Source of the DNA: Bacteroidales bacterium UBA5536
Lineage (GTDB): Bacteria; Bacteroidota; Bacteroidia; Bacteroidales; F082
DNA length: 64,000 bases
NCBI GenBank assembly: GCA_002426795.1
Contig: DINQ01000010.1
Span: forward strand, 124,001 to 188,000
Direction: 5' to 3'
Shown here piece after piece: positions 1 to 8,221 of the stretch. Below the pieces are notes generated by a model. That model did no database searches. It was not told the origin of the DNA and worked only from the letters and a program-made list of their open reading frames with translations. A program made the translations under genes and the position numbers. Every line of letters starts with the position of its first letter. The first letter of the stretch is position 1.

Positions 1-345
1 ATCAAACTCAGGTCTGCGAAACCACATCATTAAATATTCGGGGTCAAGTTCATTGGTGTCTATAACTTCGAAAGGTGTATAAGCTTGGGAAATCAATGCT
101 TCATCATAATCATCAAACAAGGCGATTGTTATTTTATCTCCATTTCGTGAAGTTACCGGACCATATCCAAATTGTTTTCGTTTGACAATTCGGTAAGTAG
201 CCATATTTGTTCCGATAGTATTGGCAATGGAAGGTATAAAAACTTTGTTGATGCTTAAACCCATTAGCGGAATGTCACGCAAATCTGTATTTCTGCCTTC
301 AACTGGTTGTATGTATTCGCCTAAACGCTTATAGTTCAATTTCAT
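1..345 (-). CDS. hsdS: Type I restriction enzyme specificity subunit HsdS, N-terminal part (runs off window)
   Basis: The reverse strand reads from an ATG at 345 to the window edge as 115 codons without a stop. The start MKLNYKRLGEYIQPVEGRN, followed by a stretch like 'MGLSINKVFIPS', matches the beginning of a target-recognition domain of HsdS, the subunit that chooses the DNA target of type I restriction-modification complexes. It starts inside the last codons of hsdM in another frame (17-bp overlap), the usual translational coupling of hsdM and hsdS. The rest of the gene, and any hsdR, lie outside the window, so completeness cannot be judged. Confidence 0.85.
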   Translation of the reverse strand, partial: MKLNYKRLGEYIQPVEGRNTDLRDIPLMGLSINKVFIPSIANTIGTNMATYRIVKRKQFGYGPVTSRNGDKITIALFDDYDEALISQAYTPFEVIDTNELDPEYLMMWFRRPEFD

Positions 346-1891
346 ATCCCAACTCTTTGAACACGGTTAGTAAATCACTTTTACTTTGGGCCTCCGCTTT
401 AAGCAATTCGGCAAACTCGCTTTGCAAGGCTTGCATTTTTTCGTCAAAGTCAATGTTCTCATCTCGGTTTACAAATTCAATGTATTTGCTCGGAACAAGT
501 GAGAAATCTTTTTTGGTGACTTCTTCAAACGAAGCCGAATAACAAAATTCAGGAATGTTTTCTATTTCATTGCTTTGCCATTGATGATAAGTGCTTACTA
601 CTTTTTGAATATCGTCATCCGAAAATTGGGTGTACTTTTTTTCAAATGGAATACCCATTTGTCGCAAATCCATAAATAGGATTTCTTTTTCCCTGTTTCG
701 AAGGTTTCTGCTTTCATCACCTACTTTTTTGGTCTGGGCTTTTTTGTTTTTGTTTACTATCCAAAGTGTAACACTAATGTCGGTGGTATAAAACAGATTG
801 CGTGGCAACACCAAAATGGCTTCCACCAACTTATTTTCAATCAGCTTTCGGCGTATTTTGTATTCTTCGCCACCTCCACTTAAAGCGCCGTTTGCCAAAA
901 TAAAACCCGCTACTCCGTTGTCGCTGAGTTTGCTTACCATATTCAGAATCCAGCCGTAGTTGGCGTTGCTTTTGGGCGGCACATCGTAACCCCGCCAACG
1001 TGGGTCGTCAACCAATTCGTTCTCGGCACGCCAGTCTTTTTGGTTAAAAGGCGGATTTGCCATAATAAAGTCGGCTTTCAGGTCTTTGTGCTGGTCGTCT
1101 AAAAAAGTATTGGCTGCTTTTTCGCCCAGGTTGCCCGAAATACCACGAATGGCAAGGTTCATCTTTGCCAGTTTGTAGGTGGTGTTGGTATATTCCTGTC
1201 CGTAAATGGAAACTTCTTTTTTGTTTCCGTGGTGTGCTTCAATAAACTTAACCGATTGCACAAACATGCCACCCGAACCGCAGGCAGGGTCATAAATAAT
1301 GCCTTTGTAGGGTTCAATCATTTCGGCAATCAGGTTTACAATGCTTTTGGGGGTGTAAAATTCTCCTTTGCCTTTTCCCTCTGCCAATGCGAATTTTGAA
1401 AGAAAGTATTCGTAAACTTTTCCAACAACGTCCTGTTTTGGGTCTTTTGTGGTGTCGATGTCATTGATGGTGTCGAGCAATGAAGCCAGTTTGGTAACAT
1501 CCAAACCTAAACGTGAAAAGTAATTGTCGGGCAAAGCACCTTTCAGGGCTTTGTTGTTTTTCTCGATGGTGTGCAAAGCTGTGTCAATGAGCAGGGCAAT
1601 ATCATTTTGTTTTGATTTTTTAATCAGGTAACTCCATCGACTGGTTTCTTCCAAAAAAAACACATTGTTCATATTGTAGAAATCAGCCATCTCAATGTAC
1701 TTTTCTTTGCCTTCGGCAATGAGTTTGGCCCGGTGTTCTTCAAATTTATCACTCGCAAACTTTAAGAAAATCAGTCCTAAGACTACGTGTTTGTATTCGG
1801 CAGGTTCTACACTTCCTCTTAATTTATTCGCCGCATCCCACAGGGTTACTTCAATGGGTTTTTCCTTTGGTTCTTTCTTTTGTTTGGCCAT
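329..1891 (-). CDS. hsdM: Type I restriction-modification N6-adenine DNA methyltransferase HsdM
   Basis: This 520-aa protein has the two-part structure of HsdM. A helical N-terminal domain (about residues 12-150, beginning TLWDAANKLRGSVEP) is followed by a class I methyltransferase fold. The SAM-binding motif DPACGSGG is at 201-208 and the catalytic NPPF motif of N6-adenine methylases is at 279-282. 'GEFYTPKSIVNLI' just before motif I is typical of the family. It forms the modification enzyme with HsdS, with which it overlaps by 17 bp. Length is normal and no frame damage is visible. It sits at the edge of an accessory region with mobile-element remnants, so horizontal gain is likely (inference). 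Confidence 0.95.
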   Translation of the reverse strand: MAKQKKEPKEKPIEVTLWDAANKLRGSVEPAEYKHVVLGLIFLKFASDKFEEHRAKLIAEGKEKYIEMADFYNMNNVFFLEETSRWSYLIKKSKQNDIALLIDTALHTIEKNNKALKGALPDNYFSRLGLDVTKLASLLDTINDIDTTKDPKQDVVGKVYEYFLSKFALAEGKGKGEFYTPKSIVNLIAEMIEPYKGIIYDPACGSGGMFVQSVKFIEAHHGNKKEVSIYGQEYTNTTYKLAKMNLAIRGISGNLGEKAANTFLDDQHKDLKADFIMANPPFNQKDWRAENELVDDPRWRGYDVPPKSNANYGWILNMVSKLSDNGVAGFILANGALSGGGEEYKIRRKLIENKLVEAILVLPRNLFYTTDISVTLWIVNKNKKAQTKKVGDESRNLRNREKEILFMDLRQMGIPFEKKYTQFSDDDIQKVVSTYHQWQSNEIENIPEFCYSASFEEVTKKDFSLVPSKYIEFVNRDENIDFDEKMQALQSEFAELLKAEAQSKSDLLTVFKELGYEIEL

Positions 1892-2103
1892 ATTTGTTTT
1901 GTTCTTTTATTCTGTTTTCAAAGTTCAGGAATTTTGATGGATTGTTTGATCATTTGTAAGGAACTGTCAACTATGGATGTGTAAAAAATTGTACAAACTC
2001 TGCCACCGAGCCTGGTCGAGGCAATTCGTTTATGCTGGCGGACTTCCAACTGCCTTTGAAAAGGTTTCCCCAAACAAATAAAACCCCAAACAAATCAACT
2101 GTT

Positions 2104-3255
2104 CTATTCGCGCTTACATTCAACCAATCGTCCTTGCATATTTCCAGCATTCAAAAAACCTTCAATATAATCGGATAGGTATGAGGTGCTTGCACTACAC
2201 TTTCTTTTATTCAGCAAAACGCTCCCCGTTGAATCCTTCTGAACACAGAGCACACAGTATTTTTTGGCAAAAATGTCCATTGATTTCAAGATATCTGTTT
2301 TGGCAAAAGTCATGACAGTATCTAGTTGAATATCTTCTTTATAGAGTTTGATCTTGATTGTTTCCTCCACTGCAGAAACATCGAGGGGGATGCTGAAGTT
2401 TCCGAAATTATCGGTCATAGTGGATTTATTTTGCTTAATAAACATCAAGTTAACAGATTCAAGCGGATTTTCACCAAAATAAACCGTTCCGCTAACATTC
2501 TCCTGACAGCTCTTAAAGTCTGATAAATCAGCAGGTTTCATCAAAAAAACAATTGCAAACACAGCCAATGCTCCACTTGCTGTGATTACCTCTCTGTATT
2601 TCACGTTGATAAAACCTGGAATAGCCGCAGAAAATGATGCAGCTGATAAGGCCAGAATAGTTGTGAACATTCTATTTTGAAAATTGGTCGGACAATCTAT
2701 CACAATTCCAATTACCAATAGTGCAACTAAGAATATAGTACCAACTATGATACCATATGTAATTTGTTGTTTTTTAGTCATGTCGATAAATTTACGTGAT
2801 GACACAAATCCACTTACAGGCAGATTTGCTTCTTGAAATTTTAACTCTAATTCTTTTGACTTTTCTTTTTCAAATGTTTTTAAAAACAATTGTATACTGC
2901 CATATGCCCTTTCTGATGGCTTAGGGATCAAAATATCGTACTTTTCTTCTAGCGAGTTTAACAAACTCCAATATTTAAGGATTGTGTTTGAAACATGAAT
3001 AGCATCATCTATCTTGCTATTTCTAATATTTGGATTGGTTGCAAAATTATCGAGCCCATACTCATTGAGCGAACGTCCGAACAAACTAAAAAAGTTAACT
3101 CCTTTAGCATGCAGTTCTGTAAGTTTTTCCTGCACAAGTTGAGTTGTTACGTCAGGGCTTTTCACGAGTTCTAACATCTCCTTGAATGACTCGAAGAATT
3201 CTTCTTTGGCAGATGCAATTTTATCTTCAAAATCTGAAATTGACTGACTTGCCAT
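2104..3255 (-). CDS. Unrecognised membrane protein: helical N-domain, three TM helices, C-terminal beta domain
   Basis: I do not recognise this 383-aa protein as a named family. Residues 1-150 are charged and helix-rich with no signal peptide. Three hydrophobic segments follow at about 167-186, 197-215 (with AAIPGF) and 222-239 (GALAVFAIVFLM). Residues about 255-295 (SGTVYFGENPLESVNL ... TDNFGNFSIPL) look like a carboxypeptidase regulatory-like or CNA-B-like beta-sandwich. The tail is cysteine-rich (C334, C337, C353, C380). With three helices, the N-domain and the C-terminal beta domain should lie on opposite sides of the membrane. It is the last gene of a four-gene operon, 3 bp after the 86-aa gene. 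A sensing or signalling role is possible, but nothing in the sequence proves it. Confidence 0.8.
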   Translation of the reverse strand: MASQSISDFEDKIASAKEEFFESFKEMLELVKSPDVTTQLVQEKLTELHAKGVNFFSLFGRSLNEYGLDNFATNPNIRNSKIDDAIHVSNTILKYWSLLNSLEEKYDILIPKPSERAYGSIQLFLKTFEKEKSKELELKFQEANLPVSGFVSSRKFIDMTKKQQITYGIIVGTIFLVALLVIGIVIDCPTNFQNRMFTTILALSAASFSAAIPGFINVKYREVITASGALAVFAIVFLMKPADLSDFKSCQENVSGTVYFGENPLESVNLMFIKQNKSTMTDNFGNFSIPLDVSAVEETIKIKLYKEDIQLDTVMTFAKTDILKSMDIFAKKYCVLCVQKDSTGSVLLNKRKCSASTSYLSDYIEGFLNAGNMQGRLVECKRE

Positions 3256-3258
3256 TAT

Positions 3259-3519
3259 CTATTTCTTTTTTTTAAGAACAATCTCAATTTGGTCAATAAC
3301 GTGATCAATATCACTATTGTCAATTGCCTCCCTAATAACCACATGATCGGTTCCGGTAATAGCATCAATCATTTCCTTCACTTTCAAATTTGTTCTTTCC
3401 GTTTCCGGAATTGCCTTGTATGCCCCTACAAGTTTCGTTAACTCAGCTTCAGACAATTCAGGTCCACTGATTCCTAATTGTTCAGTAAGCTCACCGGTTA
3501 GTTGTTTTAAATTCTTCAT
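3259..3519 (-). CDS. Small acidic protein of unknown function, third gene of the cassette
   Basis: This 86-aa soluble protein has no recognisable family. It is hydrophilic and predicted helical (KQLTGELTEQLGISGPELSE near the start, and a C-terminal helix 'DHVIDQIEIVLKKKK'). It has no cysteine, signal peptide or membrane segment. It lies 17 bp after the barrel gene and 3 bp before the TM-protein gene on the same strand, which argues that it is a real, co-translated member of the operon. The helical DHVIDQIE tail suggests a small adaptor or protein-protein interaction domain, but this is inference only. Confidence 0.7.
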   Translation of the reverse strand: MKNLKQLTGELTEQLGISGPELSEAELTKLVGAYKAIPETERTNLKVKEMIDAITGTDHVVIREAIDNSDIDHVIDQIEIVLKKKK

Positions 3520-3536
3520 TTTGATTTGGTTTTTTT

Positions 3537-4739
3537 TTATTTTTTTAAAGGTACTAATGATGCACTAATCCCCATTAGAAATTGCATTGTTTTACTTTTT
3601 AAATAGTCACCGTTCCCAGTCAATTCTGATAGTGACATTGTCCAAATGGTGTTTTCAGTAATTTTGTATCCCAATGTAACATTCCATTTACTTTCAGTTG
3701 CGCTCTTAAATGTATACAGATTTTCATCAACAGAAGCTGATAATTCTGTTATACCAAATTTCCAGATCCATTCAGCCGAAACTGAAAATTTAGAATCAGG
3801 CACTCTAAGGTTTAAACCGCCTCCAATATCTCCGAACATGGCCTTACCCTTGAAGATGATGGTTGGATCGAAAGAATGATTTGATACTCTAAGAATAGTT
3901 CCGATATCAAAAAAACCAAACTTATCTTTTGGTCTATAGGTATAATTCAGCCATATTGACCATCTGTTTACTTCAGTTGTGGTAAAATTGTTATGCGGAA
4001 AGTCTATTGCCAAGGCACCAGCAAGTTCAAGAAAACTCCCGGTTCTAAGAGAATAATTCCAACGAGAATCATCTATTTGAATAGATTCTTCAATTTGTTT
4101 TTGCAACTCTTCAAGTTTACTGATCAGAATGGTTTTATTTTGACGGTATTCAAGAAAAACCTGCTCTGTTTTGGCTTTAAGATCCTTGTTTTTTTGATGA
4201 AAATGGTCAATAAAAACAGCAATGTTTGCAGTGTCAACATCTCCATATATTCCGCTATTAATTTTAGTGATAACCTGATTAATGTCATTTGCCAGAGCCA
4301 GTGTAACAACATCTTTATCCGAAGAATTTAATGTTATATTTCCGCCAAGTAAATTGGTTTTAAAACCGATTCCCACACGCGAAAATGTTGTTGAGTCTAC
4401 ACCTGCAATACTGGTGCTGGCAATAGATATTTTTAAGTCTCTGAAAACATTGGTTTTACTCAGCTCGTTATATGTTATGTTTCTTGATTCTAGATAGTAA
4501 GGCGAAAACTCTAATGACAAGTCAGTCGGTATAGTTCCATTGTCTGAGACGATTGGGGATATTAAACTTGTATAAAGCCCTGTATAATTTCCTGGCTTTG
4601 AAATTTCTGAATTCTGTACGCCAATAATATTCAGCCCGGGAGTGCTTGGTATTTGTATGTCAGAATTAGTAATTTCTTGCGCATAAGACAGGTGAAAGTT
4701 TAAAATGAATCCCAGAATAAAAAACACTATATTTTTCAT
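3537..4739 (-). CDS. Probable outer-membrane beta-barrel protein with signal peptide, unknown family
   Basis: This 400-aa protein opens with a clear signal peptide (MKNIVFFILGFILNFHLSYA, cut before QE). The mature part has a central charged helical stretch near residues 190-225 (KNKDLKAKTEQVF, ISKLEELQKQIEESI). It is followed by alternating aromatic/polar strands (WSIWLNYTYRPKDKFGFFD, FSVSAEWIWKFGITEL, WNVTLGYKITENTIWTMSL) typical of outer-membrane barrels, and ends in a hydrophobic strand. Its ATG overlaps the stop of the upstream 120-aa gene (ATGA), so the two are translationally coupled. Export to the outer membrane is a fair inference; the function is unknown. Confidence 0.75.
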   Translation of the reverse strand: MKNIVFFILGFILNFHLSYAQEITNSDIQIPSTPGLNIIGVQNSEISKPGNYTGLYTSLISPIVSDNGTIPTDLSLEFSPYYLESRNITYNELSKTNVFRDLKISIASTSIAGVDSTTFSRVGIGFKTNLLGGNITLNSSDKDVVTLALANDINQVITKINSGIYGDVDTANIAVFIDHFHQKNKDLKAKTEQVFLEYRQNKTILISKLEELQKQIEESIQIDDSRWNYSLRTGSFLELAGALAIDFPHNNFTTTEVNRWSIWLNYTYRPKDKFGFFDIGTILRVSNHSFDPTIIFKGKAMFGDIGGGLNLRVPDSKFSVSAEWIWKFGITELSASVDENLYTFKSATESKWNVTLGYKITENTIWTMSLSELTGNGDYLKSKTMQFLMGISASLVPLKK

Positions 4740-5098
4740 ACAAATTCAATTCTTTGGTTAAAATACGCAATCTCATTGTCTTCGACAGTTAATTTGTAAT
4801 TCCCCTTATAGGGCTCTACCTGCTGATTATTTATAAAGAGGCGCACCGACACGTTGTTGGTATTTGGATTATTGTCCTGTGTGGCAGAACTAACAAACAA
4901 AGTTTTATCCTTTATCTGACTACCCTTACCTAAGTAACTTATCCATTCCGGATTATCATTTTCTGGTTGGGTTGCAAAGGGACATGTGCCAAAAACATTA
5001 TGGTCTCCATCCTGAGCATCTCCGATTCGGACCTTAATTGTGTACTCAAGGTGTTGTTCAACTTGTATCCTGTAAAATAGTTGTTCTTTTTTCGACAT
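4736..5098 (-). CDS. Unrecognised 120-aa soluble protein, first gene of the cassette
   Basis: This small protein has no signal peptide or membrane segment. The sequence is rich in alternating hydrophobic/polar residues (FYRIQVEQHLEYTIKVRIG, NVSVRLFINNQQVEPYKGNY), which suggests an all-beta fold with loops full of D, N and G. Its TGA stop overlaps the ATG of the barrel gene by 4 bp, showing tight coupling. It heads the transcript that reads on through the barrel, the 86-aa gene and the TM protein. I found no matching family from memory and offer no function. The upstream 60 bp are AT-rich with no Shine-Dalgarno, as is usual in Bacteroidota. Confidence 0.7.
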   Translation of the reverse strand: MSKKEQLFYRIQVEQHLEYTIKVRIGDAQDGDHNVFGTCPFATQPENDNPEWISYLGKGSQIKDKTLFVSSATQDNNPNTNNVSVRLFINNQQVEPYKGNYKLTVEDNEIAYFNQRIEFV

Positions 5099-5876
5099 GA
5101 TTTTATAATTTTATAAGAATTAAACACACGGGTTAATTGTTTGAAGGTAAAACACACCTGGTAAATTTACACCCTGCCACCTTATAATCCATCCCAAAAT
5201 AGCTCAAGAACCAAAAGATCTGAAGCTTTGACAACAGAGCATTGCTTGGGGTCTCATCAGTCAAAAATTGCCTCATACACGTAAGCTACTTTCGTTTATA
5301 CCAACATGTGCGTCACTTTTCGTAACACAAATATTTCAGTTACCATCCTGAGAGCTACGGATGGCACCGTCTCTAAATTCCTTCCTTTTCCCTTTACCGA
5401 CGCGGAAGGTCGGCAGTGCCGGCAGGCGCCGGCGTTATTCCATGCCCTAAAAGTAAAAAAAACTTTCGCTTTTACAAAAATATTTCACCACTATTTAAAC
5501 AGCGTATAAATAGAGGTGTAAGAAAATGGTGGGCTTTCTTACGAAGACAAGACCGCCACGGTCGCTGCGCTCCCTCGCGGAGTCGTTTTGTATAAAAAAT
5601 CTTCCTTGTATAAAAAAATCTTTCTGGCGTTTATCCTTCCGAAATCCCCCGCTGGCGCCGATTTGCCTGGGCTGCGCTGCCCTGAGCCAGTCGAAGGGAG
5701 CCAGTCGATTTGCAATCGGTGCCCGTACAATTCGTTTTTAATTGAATTTCATGCTTTCGGCTCATGGTTCAAAAATATTCAATTGTTTTAAACTTACACC
5801 TGTGTTTTATTCGCAGATTTTAGGTCAGACAAGAGGATGTTCCGGATACGGATTGCAAATCCGCACCAGCCTTGGG
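5099..5876. other. Gene-free stretch with repeat elements
   Basis: No credible gene is visible here; the short open frames are GC-biased readings of repeats. It holds a repeat copy shared with 11.4-11.7 kb (5535-5648) and a CCTGAGCCAGTCGAAGG element (5681-5697), a kind of short sequence I recall from environmental genomes. It ends in the 52-bp tandem duplication starting at 5824. The first 200 bp should contain the promoter of the four-gene cassette, but no clear -7 box could be picked. Confidence 0.6.
5535..5648 (+). repeat. Dispersed repeat with conserved arms, copy 1
   Basis: The left arm CTTACGAAGACAAGACCGCC and right arm TCGCGGAGTCGTTTTG enclose a short GC-rich centre. The tail CTGGCGTTTATCCTTCC ends near 5640. 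The same arms recur at 11434-11542 (direct) and 11585-11655 (inverted) with different centres. CCGC of the left arm can pair with GCGG of the right arm. Confidence 0.7.
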
Positions 5877-5927
5877 TCAGAAAAGAGGATGTTCCGGATA
5901 CGGATTGCAAATCCGCACCAGCCTTGG
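5824..5927. repeat. 52-bp tandem duplication
   Basis: Two 52-bp units, 5824-5875 and 5876-5927, differ at one base (5830 C versus 5882 A). Each contains ACGGATTGCAAATCCG, itself a palindrome-like element. The duplication cuts into the 3' end of the transposase remnant at 5877-6233 and supplies its foreign last codons. Confidence 0.85.
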
Positions 5928-6233
5928 GTATCTTGTGCCTTCGGCATTGAGATCCCAGCTGCTTGTTAGTACTTTCCCTGTTTTCTTGTCTAGCCATTTA
6001 CGACGTCGAACATGGAGTATAACGGCTTTGCCTCGTATGGGAAAGTCTTGTATGCTTTTGCCATTTGTAAAACCTTTGGCCTTGTAATCCGACCTCTCAA
6101 AACTCTCTGGGATATGATATTTCTCATCAAGACAGAACAAAAGTTTTCCGCCTTGTTCTTTTACCTCTGTAAGCTCAAAATAGTCTAACATATCTTTTGG
6201 CAAGCGGTATTGTAATAGCTCTTGTGTTTTCAT
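5877..6233 (-). pseudogene. Truncated transposase accessory ORF, ISAon1-type N-terminal region
   Basis: The first ~100 residues (MKTQELLQYRLPKDMLDYF ... RRRKWLDKKTGKVL ... SWDLNAEGTRY) resemble the small N-terminal ORF of two-ORF ISAon1-type transposases as I remember them. After 'EGTRY' the reading frame runs into the 52-bp tandem repeat, which gives an unrelated tail ending PEHPLF. No catalytic transposase ORF follows. It is therefore a broken insertion-sequence fragment. The family name is from memory; that it is a truncated IS piece is more certain than the name. Confidence 0.6.
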
Positions 6234-6273
6234 ATAACTAAGATATAACTATTTCTTTTATTCCACCGGCTTT

Positions 6274-6471
6274 TTACGCTGAGCCTGAATATCCTTTGTG
6301 TTTTTGATAGGTCTCGCAGACTTCGTCCCATGGTATCAGATTGGCTAATACGACCCAGCGGTTACAGGGGTTGACTGTCTGTTCAAACGGCGTCTCAAAT
6401 CCTTCGATTATTAGCTGTTTTGGACTTACATATTTGGGGCTGTCTGCACGCTTTTTGTAGCTCTTTTGCAT
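6274..6471 (-). pseudogene. Truncated IS5/IS1182-like transposase, N-terminal 65 residues
   Basis: The sequence MQKSYKKRADSPKYVSPKQL followed by 'FETPFEQTVNPCNRWVVL' and 'IPWDEVCETYQKH' matches the start of DDE transposases of the IS5/IS1182 group (the DUF772-type N-terminal domain). The frame stops after 65 residues, so the whole catalytic part is missing. It lies 40 bp upstream of another transposase remnant in the same direction. The two look like scars of different insertions that recombined or decayed. Confidence 0.65.
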
Positions 6472-6573
6472 ATTGTTTTGCGGTTAACTCTTCAAATATA
6501 CGCATAATACGCTCTAATACTTACTGTTGATTGTTTTTCAGCAGACCCTAAATAAATTTAAAAGAAGAAAGAT

Positions 6574-6612
6574 AAAAAAGTCTGATGCCTTATACTTCTA
6601 TCAGACTTTTTT
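6574..6612. terminator. Bidirectional terminator-like hairpin
   Basis: AAAAAAGTCTGAT (6574-6586) pairs perfectly with ATCAGACTTTTTT (6600-6612) across a 13-nt loop, giving U-tracts in both directions. It lies between the S74/T9SS gene and the transposase remnants and could end transcription from either side. Confidence 0.6.
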
Positions 6613-6659
6613 CGCTCATTCAACATGGCTGCCAGTTGATTACTAGTTGAAACAATTGT

Positions 6660-6838
6660 TCCCCGGGTTCTTGTGTGGTCATATTTTTAGTTTTGAACGC
6701 AAAATTGAAGACTATTTCTATAACTCACATGGTGCCTTAAGCCGCAAAGGGTTACATTCTATCATATTAAAAGAATGCACTCATTTACTGAACCAAAAAG
6801 GGAAAACCCACACAAAGTAATCACTCACAGCTTTAGTA
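6660..6838 (+). pseudogene. Probable C-terminal fragment of a tyrosine recombinase, frameshifted
   Basis: The plus strand encodes, without a start codon, 'FYNSHGALSRKGLHSIILKE' and then 'LNQKGKTHTK', followed by a stop. Shifting the frame at about 6818 continues as VITHSF. This pattern resembles the region of XerC/D-type integrases around 'N..G.LSR.GL..I' leading to the HxLRH box. The arginine-histidine box itself and the catalytic tyrosine are missing. It is a dead fragment if the reading is right; the match is short and made from memory. Confidence 0.35.
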
Positions 6839-6844
6839 TAAATA

Positions 6845-7774
6845 CTAGTATTTAGTCTTTATCATCCTTTTCGTATCAATAATCTTTTCATCAATTATTA
6901 AAGTAAAAAGGTACATTCCTGCAGATAATTCAGAGCCCTCTATTATTATTTTTCCGTTCCCTTTTTGGTCTATAGAATATGATTTTATCTCCGTTCCCTC
7001 CATATTAAAAATCATTAAACTTGAACTATTAGCACTTTCAGGCACATAATATTTTATCTCAGTATCTTCTGAGAATGGGTTCGGAACATTATCATATAAT
7101 ATAGCAAAATCAGAATCTGTTAAAACATTGCTTTTATTTGGGATTGTATCACCATAACAAAAACAATCTTCATACTTCTTCAACTTTAACAAATCTTGTT
7201 CTTGAGCGAAAACTATTCGTTTTAGAGTTTCAATTTGATTTTGTTGTTCTTTAATCGATTCTATAATAGGTGCAATTAAATCAACATAAGAAATGGCTAG
7301 AGTGCTATCTGGCATAGTTTTTACAATCCCAGGAAATATTTGTTTTACTTCCTGTGCAATTAAGCCAAGTCTCCTTTCTACCTTATTTTCATTTGGTAAA
7401 TACTTTGTTTTATCTGTATTATTCTTTAGGATGCTTTTAAAATTGTATTCATATCCATTCAGTTTTGTAATCTTCAATAGAGGTGAATCAATCATTTCAA
7501 TATTTTCTTTCAAGGTGCTATCTGAACCAAAGTACCCGCCTTGTGAACACCATAAATAGCCTGATGCATGTACAAAAAATCTATCCTGACCAGAATACCT
7601 AAGATTATAGGCATAAGAATTATAGTTTGACACTGTTGTTCTAAAAGCTGTCTCCCAAGTTTGGGTGTTTGAGACTAGACTTACTAAGCCATTAGTATTG
7701 ATACTGAATTGTGCTTTTGTGTTTAACGTTAAAAACAATACTAATCCTAAAATTGATAAATACTTTGCTTTCAT
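6845..7774 (-). CDS. Secreted protein with S74 intramolecular chaperone domain and T9SS type A sorting tail
   Basis: This 309-aa protein starts with a signal peptide (to about residue 21, NTKAQ). The middle part carries the hallmarks of the peptidase S74 / tail-fibre chaperone domain: GSDSTLKENIEMIDSPL with the auto-cleavage serine context, then GYEYNF, RLGLIAQEVKQIFPG, ISYVDLIAPIIESIKEQ and a coiled coil. The last ~80 residues (YDNVPNPFSEDTEIKYY ... LSAGMYLFTLIIDEK) are a T9SS type A C-terminal sorting domain. S74 domains normally trimerise and release phage or bacterial fibres; here the domain is internal and a T9SS tail follows. Last gene of an AT-rich three-gene group, 31 bp after the lipoprotein gene. 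Confidence 0.85.
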   Translation of the reverse strand: MKAKYLSILGLVLFLTLNTKAQFSINTNGLVSLVSNTQTWETAFRTTVSNYNSYAYNLRYSGQDRFFVHASGYLWCSQGGYFGSDSTLKENIEMIDSPLLKITKLNGYEYNFKSILKNNTDKTKYLPNENKVERRLGLIAQEVKQIFPGIVKTMPDSTLAISYVDLIAPIIESIKEQQNQIETLKRIVFAQEQDLLKLKKYEDCFCYGDTIPNKSNVLTDSDFAILYDNVPNPFSEDTEIKYYVPESANSSSLMIFNMEGTEIKSYSIDQKGNGKIIIEGSELSAGMYLFTLIIDEKIIDTKRMIKTKY

Positions 7775-7805
7775 TTTAATTAAGTTTTATTATTAAAAAA
7801 CAACT

Positions 7806-8210
7806 TTATTTTTTATTTCCGATAATATTATGTTCAAGAAAACCTCCTTGTCCACCCCACTTAAAATTTAGGTACACTTTGTTAAAACCTACAAACTCCC
7901 CATTTCCAGAGCCTCCAGAGCTAGCAGTTGGAAAACCTGATAATTCTCCAGCTTCATTTAACTTTAGAATAATTGAAGTATCTTCTAAATAATGGATGTT
8001 AATTTCATCTTTATTATTTCCCTTACTTATTAGCCCAGCAAAACTGATTGTATCCTTTACAAATTGTGGAATACTATCAACATTAAGCTTTGCTACTTGT
8101 ACATCAAAAATCCAATTGCCCATATATTTCTCCCTATAATCATCTTTTTTACAGCTTATTACAAGAAATAATAAAGCTACATATGCAAAAATGCCTATTT
8201 TTTGTTTCAT
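7806..8210 (-). CDS. Small predicted lipoprotein, unknown function
   Basis: The start at 8210 gives MKQKIGIFAYVALLFLVISC, a lipoprotein signal peptide ending in a lipobox with the lipidated cysteine, followed by KKDDYREKYMGNW. An in-frame ATG at 8231 would add MSLKTNN and overlap the GH16 gene by 10 bp; the shorter start gives a better signal peptide. The mature ~115 residues have a 'YMGNWIFDVQ' start common in Bacteroidota lipoproteins with a lipocalin-like beta fold, and a glycine-rich stretch (SSGGSGNGEF). No specific function can be assigned. It lies between the GH16 enzyme and the S74/T9SS protein, so a role at the cell surface with them is plausible. Confidence 0.75.
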   Translation of the reverse strand: MKQKIGIFAYVALLFLVISCKKDDYREKYMGNWIFDVQVAKLNVDSIPQFVKDTISFAGLISKGNNKDEINIHYLEDTSIILKLNEAGELSGFPTASSGGSGNGEFVGFNKVYLNFKWGGQGGFLEHNIIGNKK

Positions 8211-8221
8211 ATTATTTGTTT

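Larger units (their letters stand above)
6472..6844. other. Gene-poor gap with a hairpin and a recombinase scrap
   Basis: It contains a 13-bp perfect hairpin (6574-6612) and a short coding remnant (about 6660-6838). Nothing else is recognisable. Confidence 0.5.
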
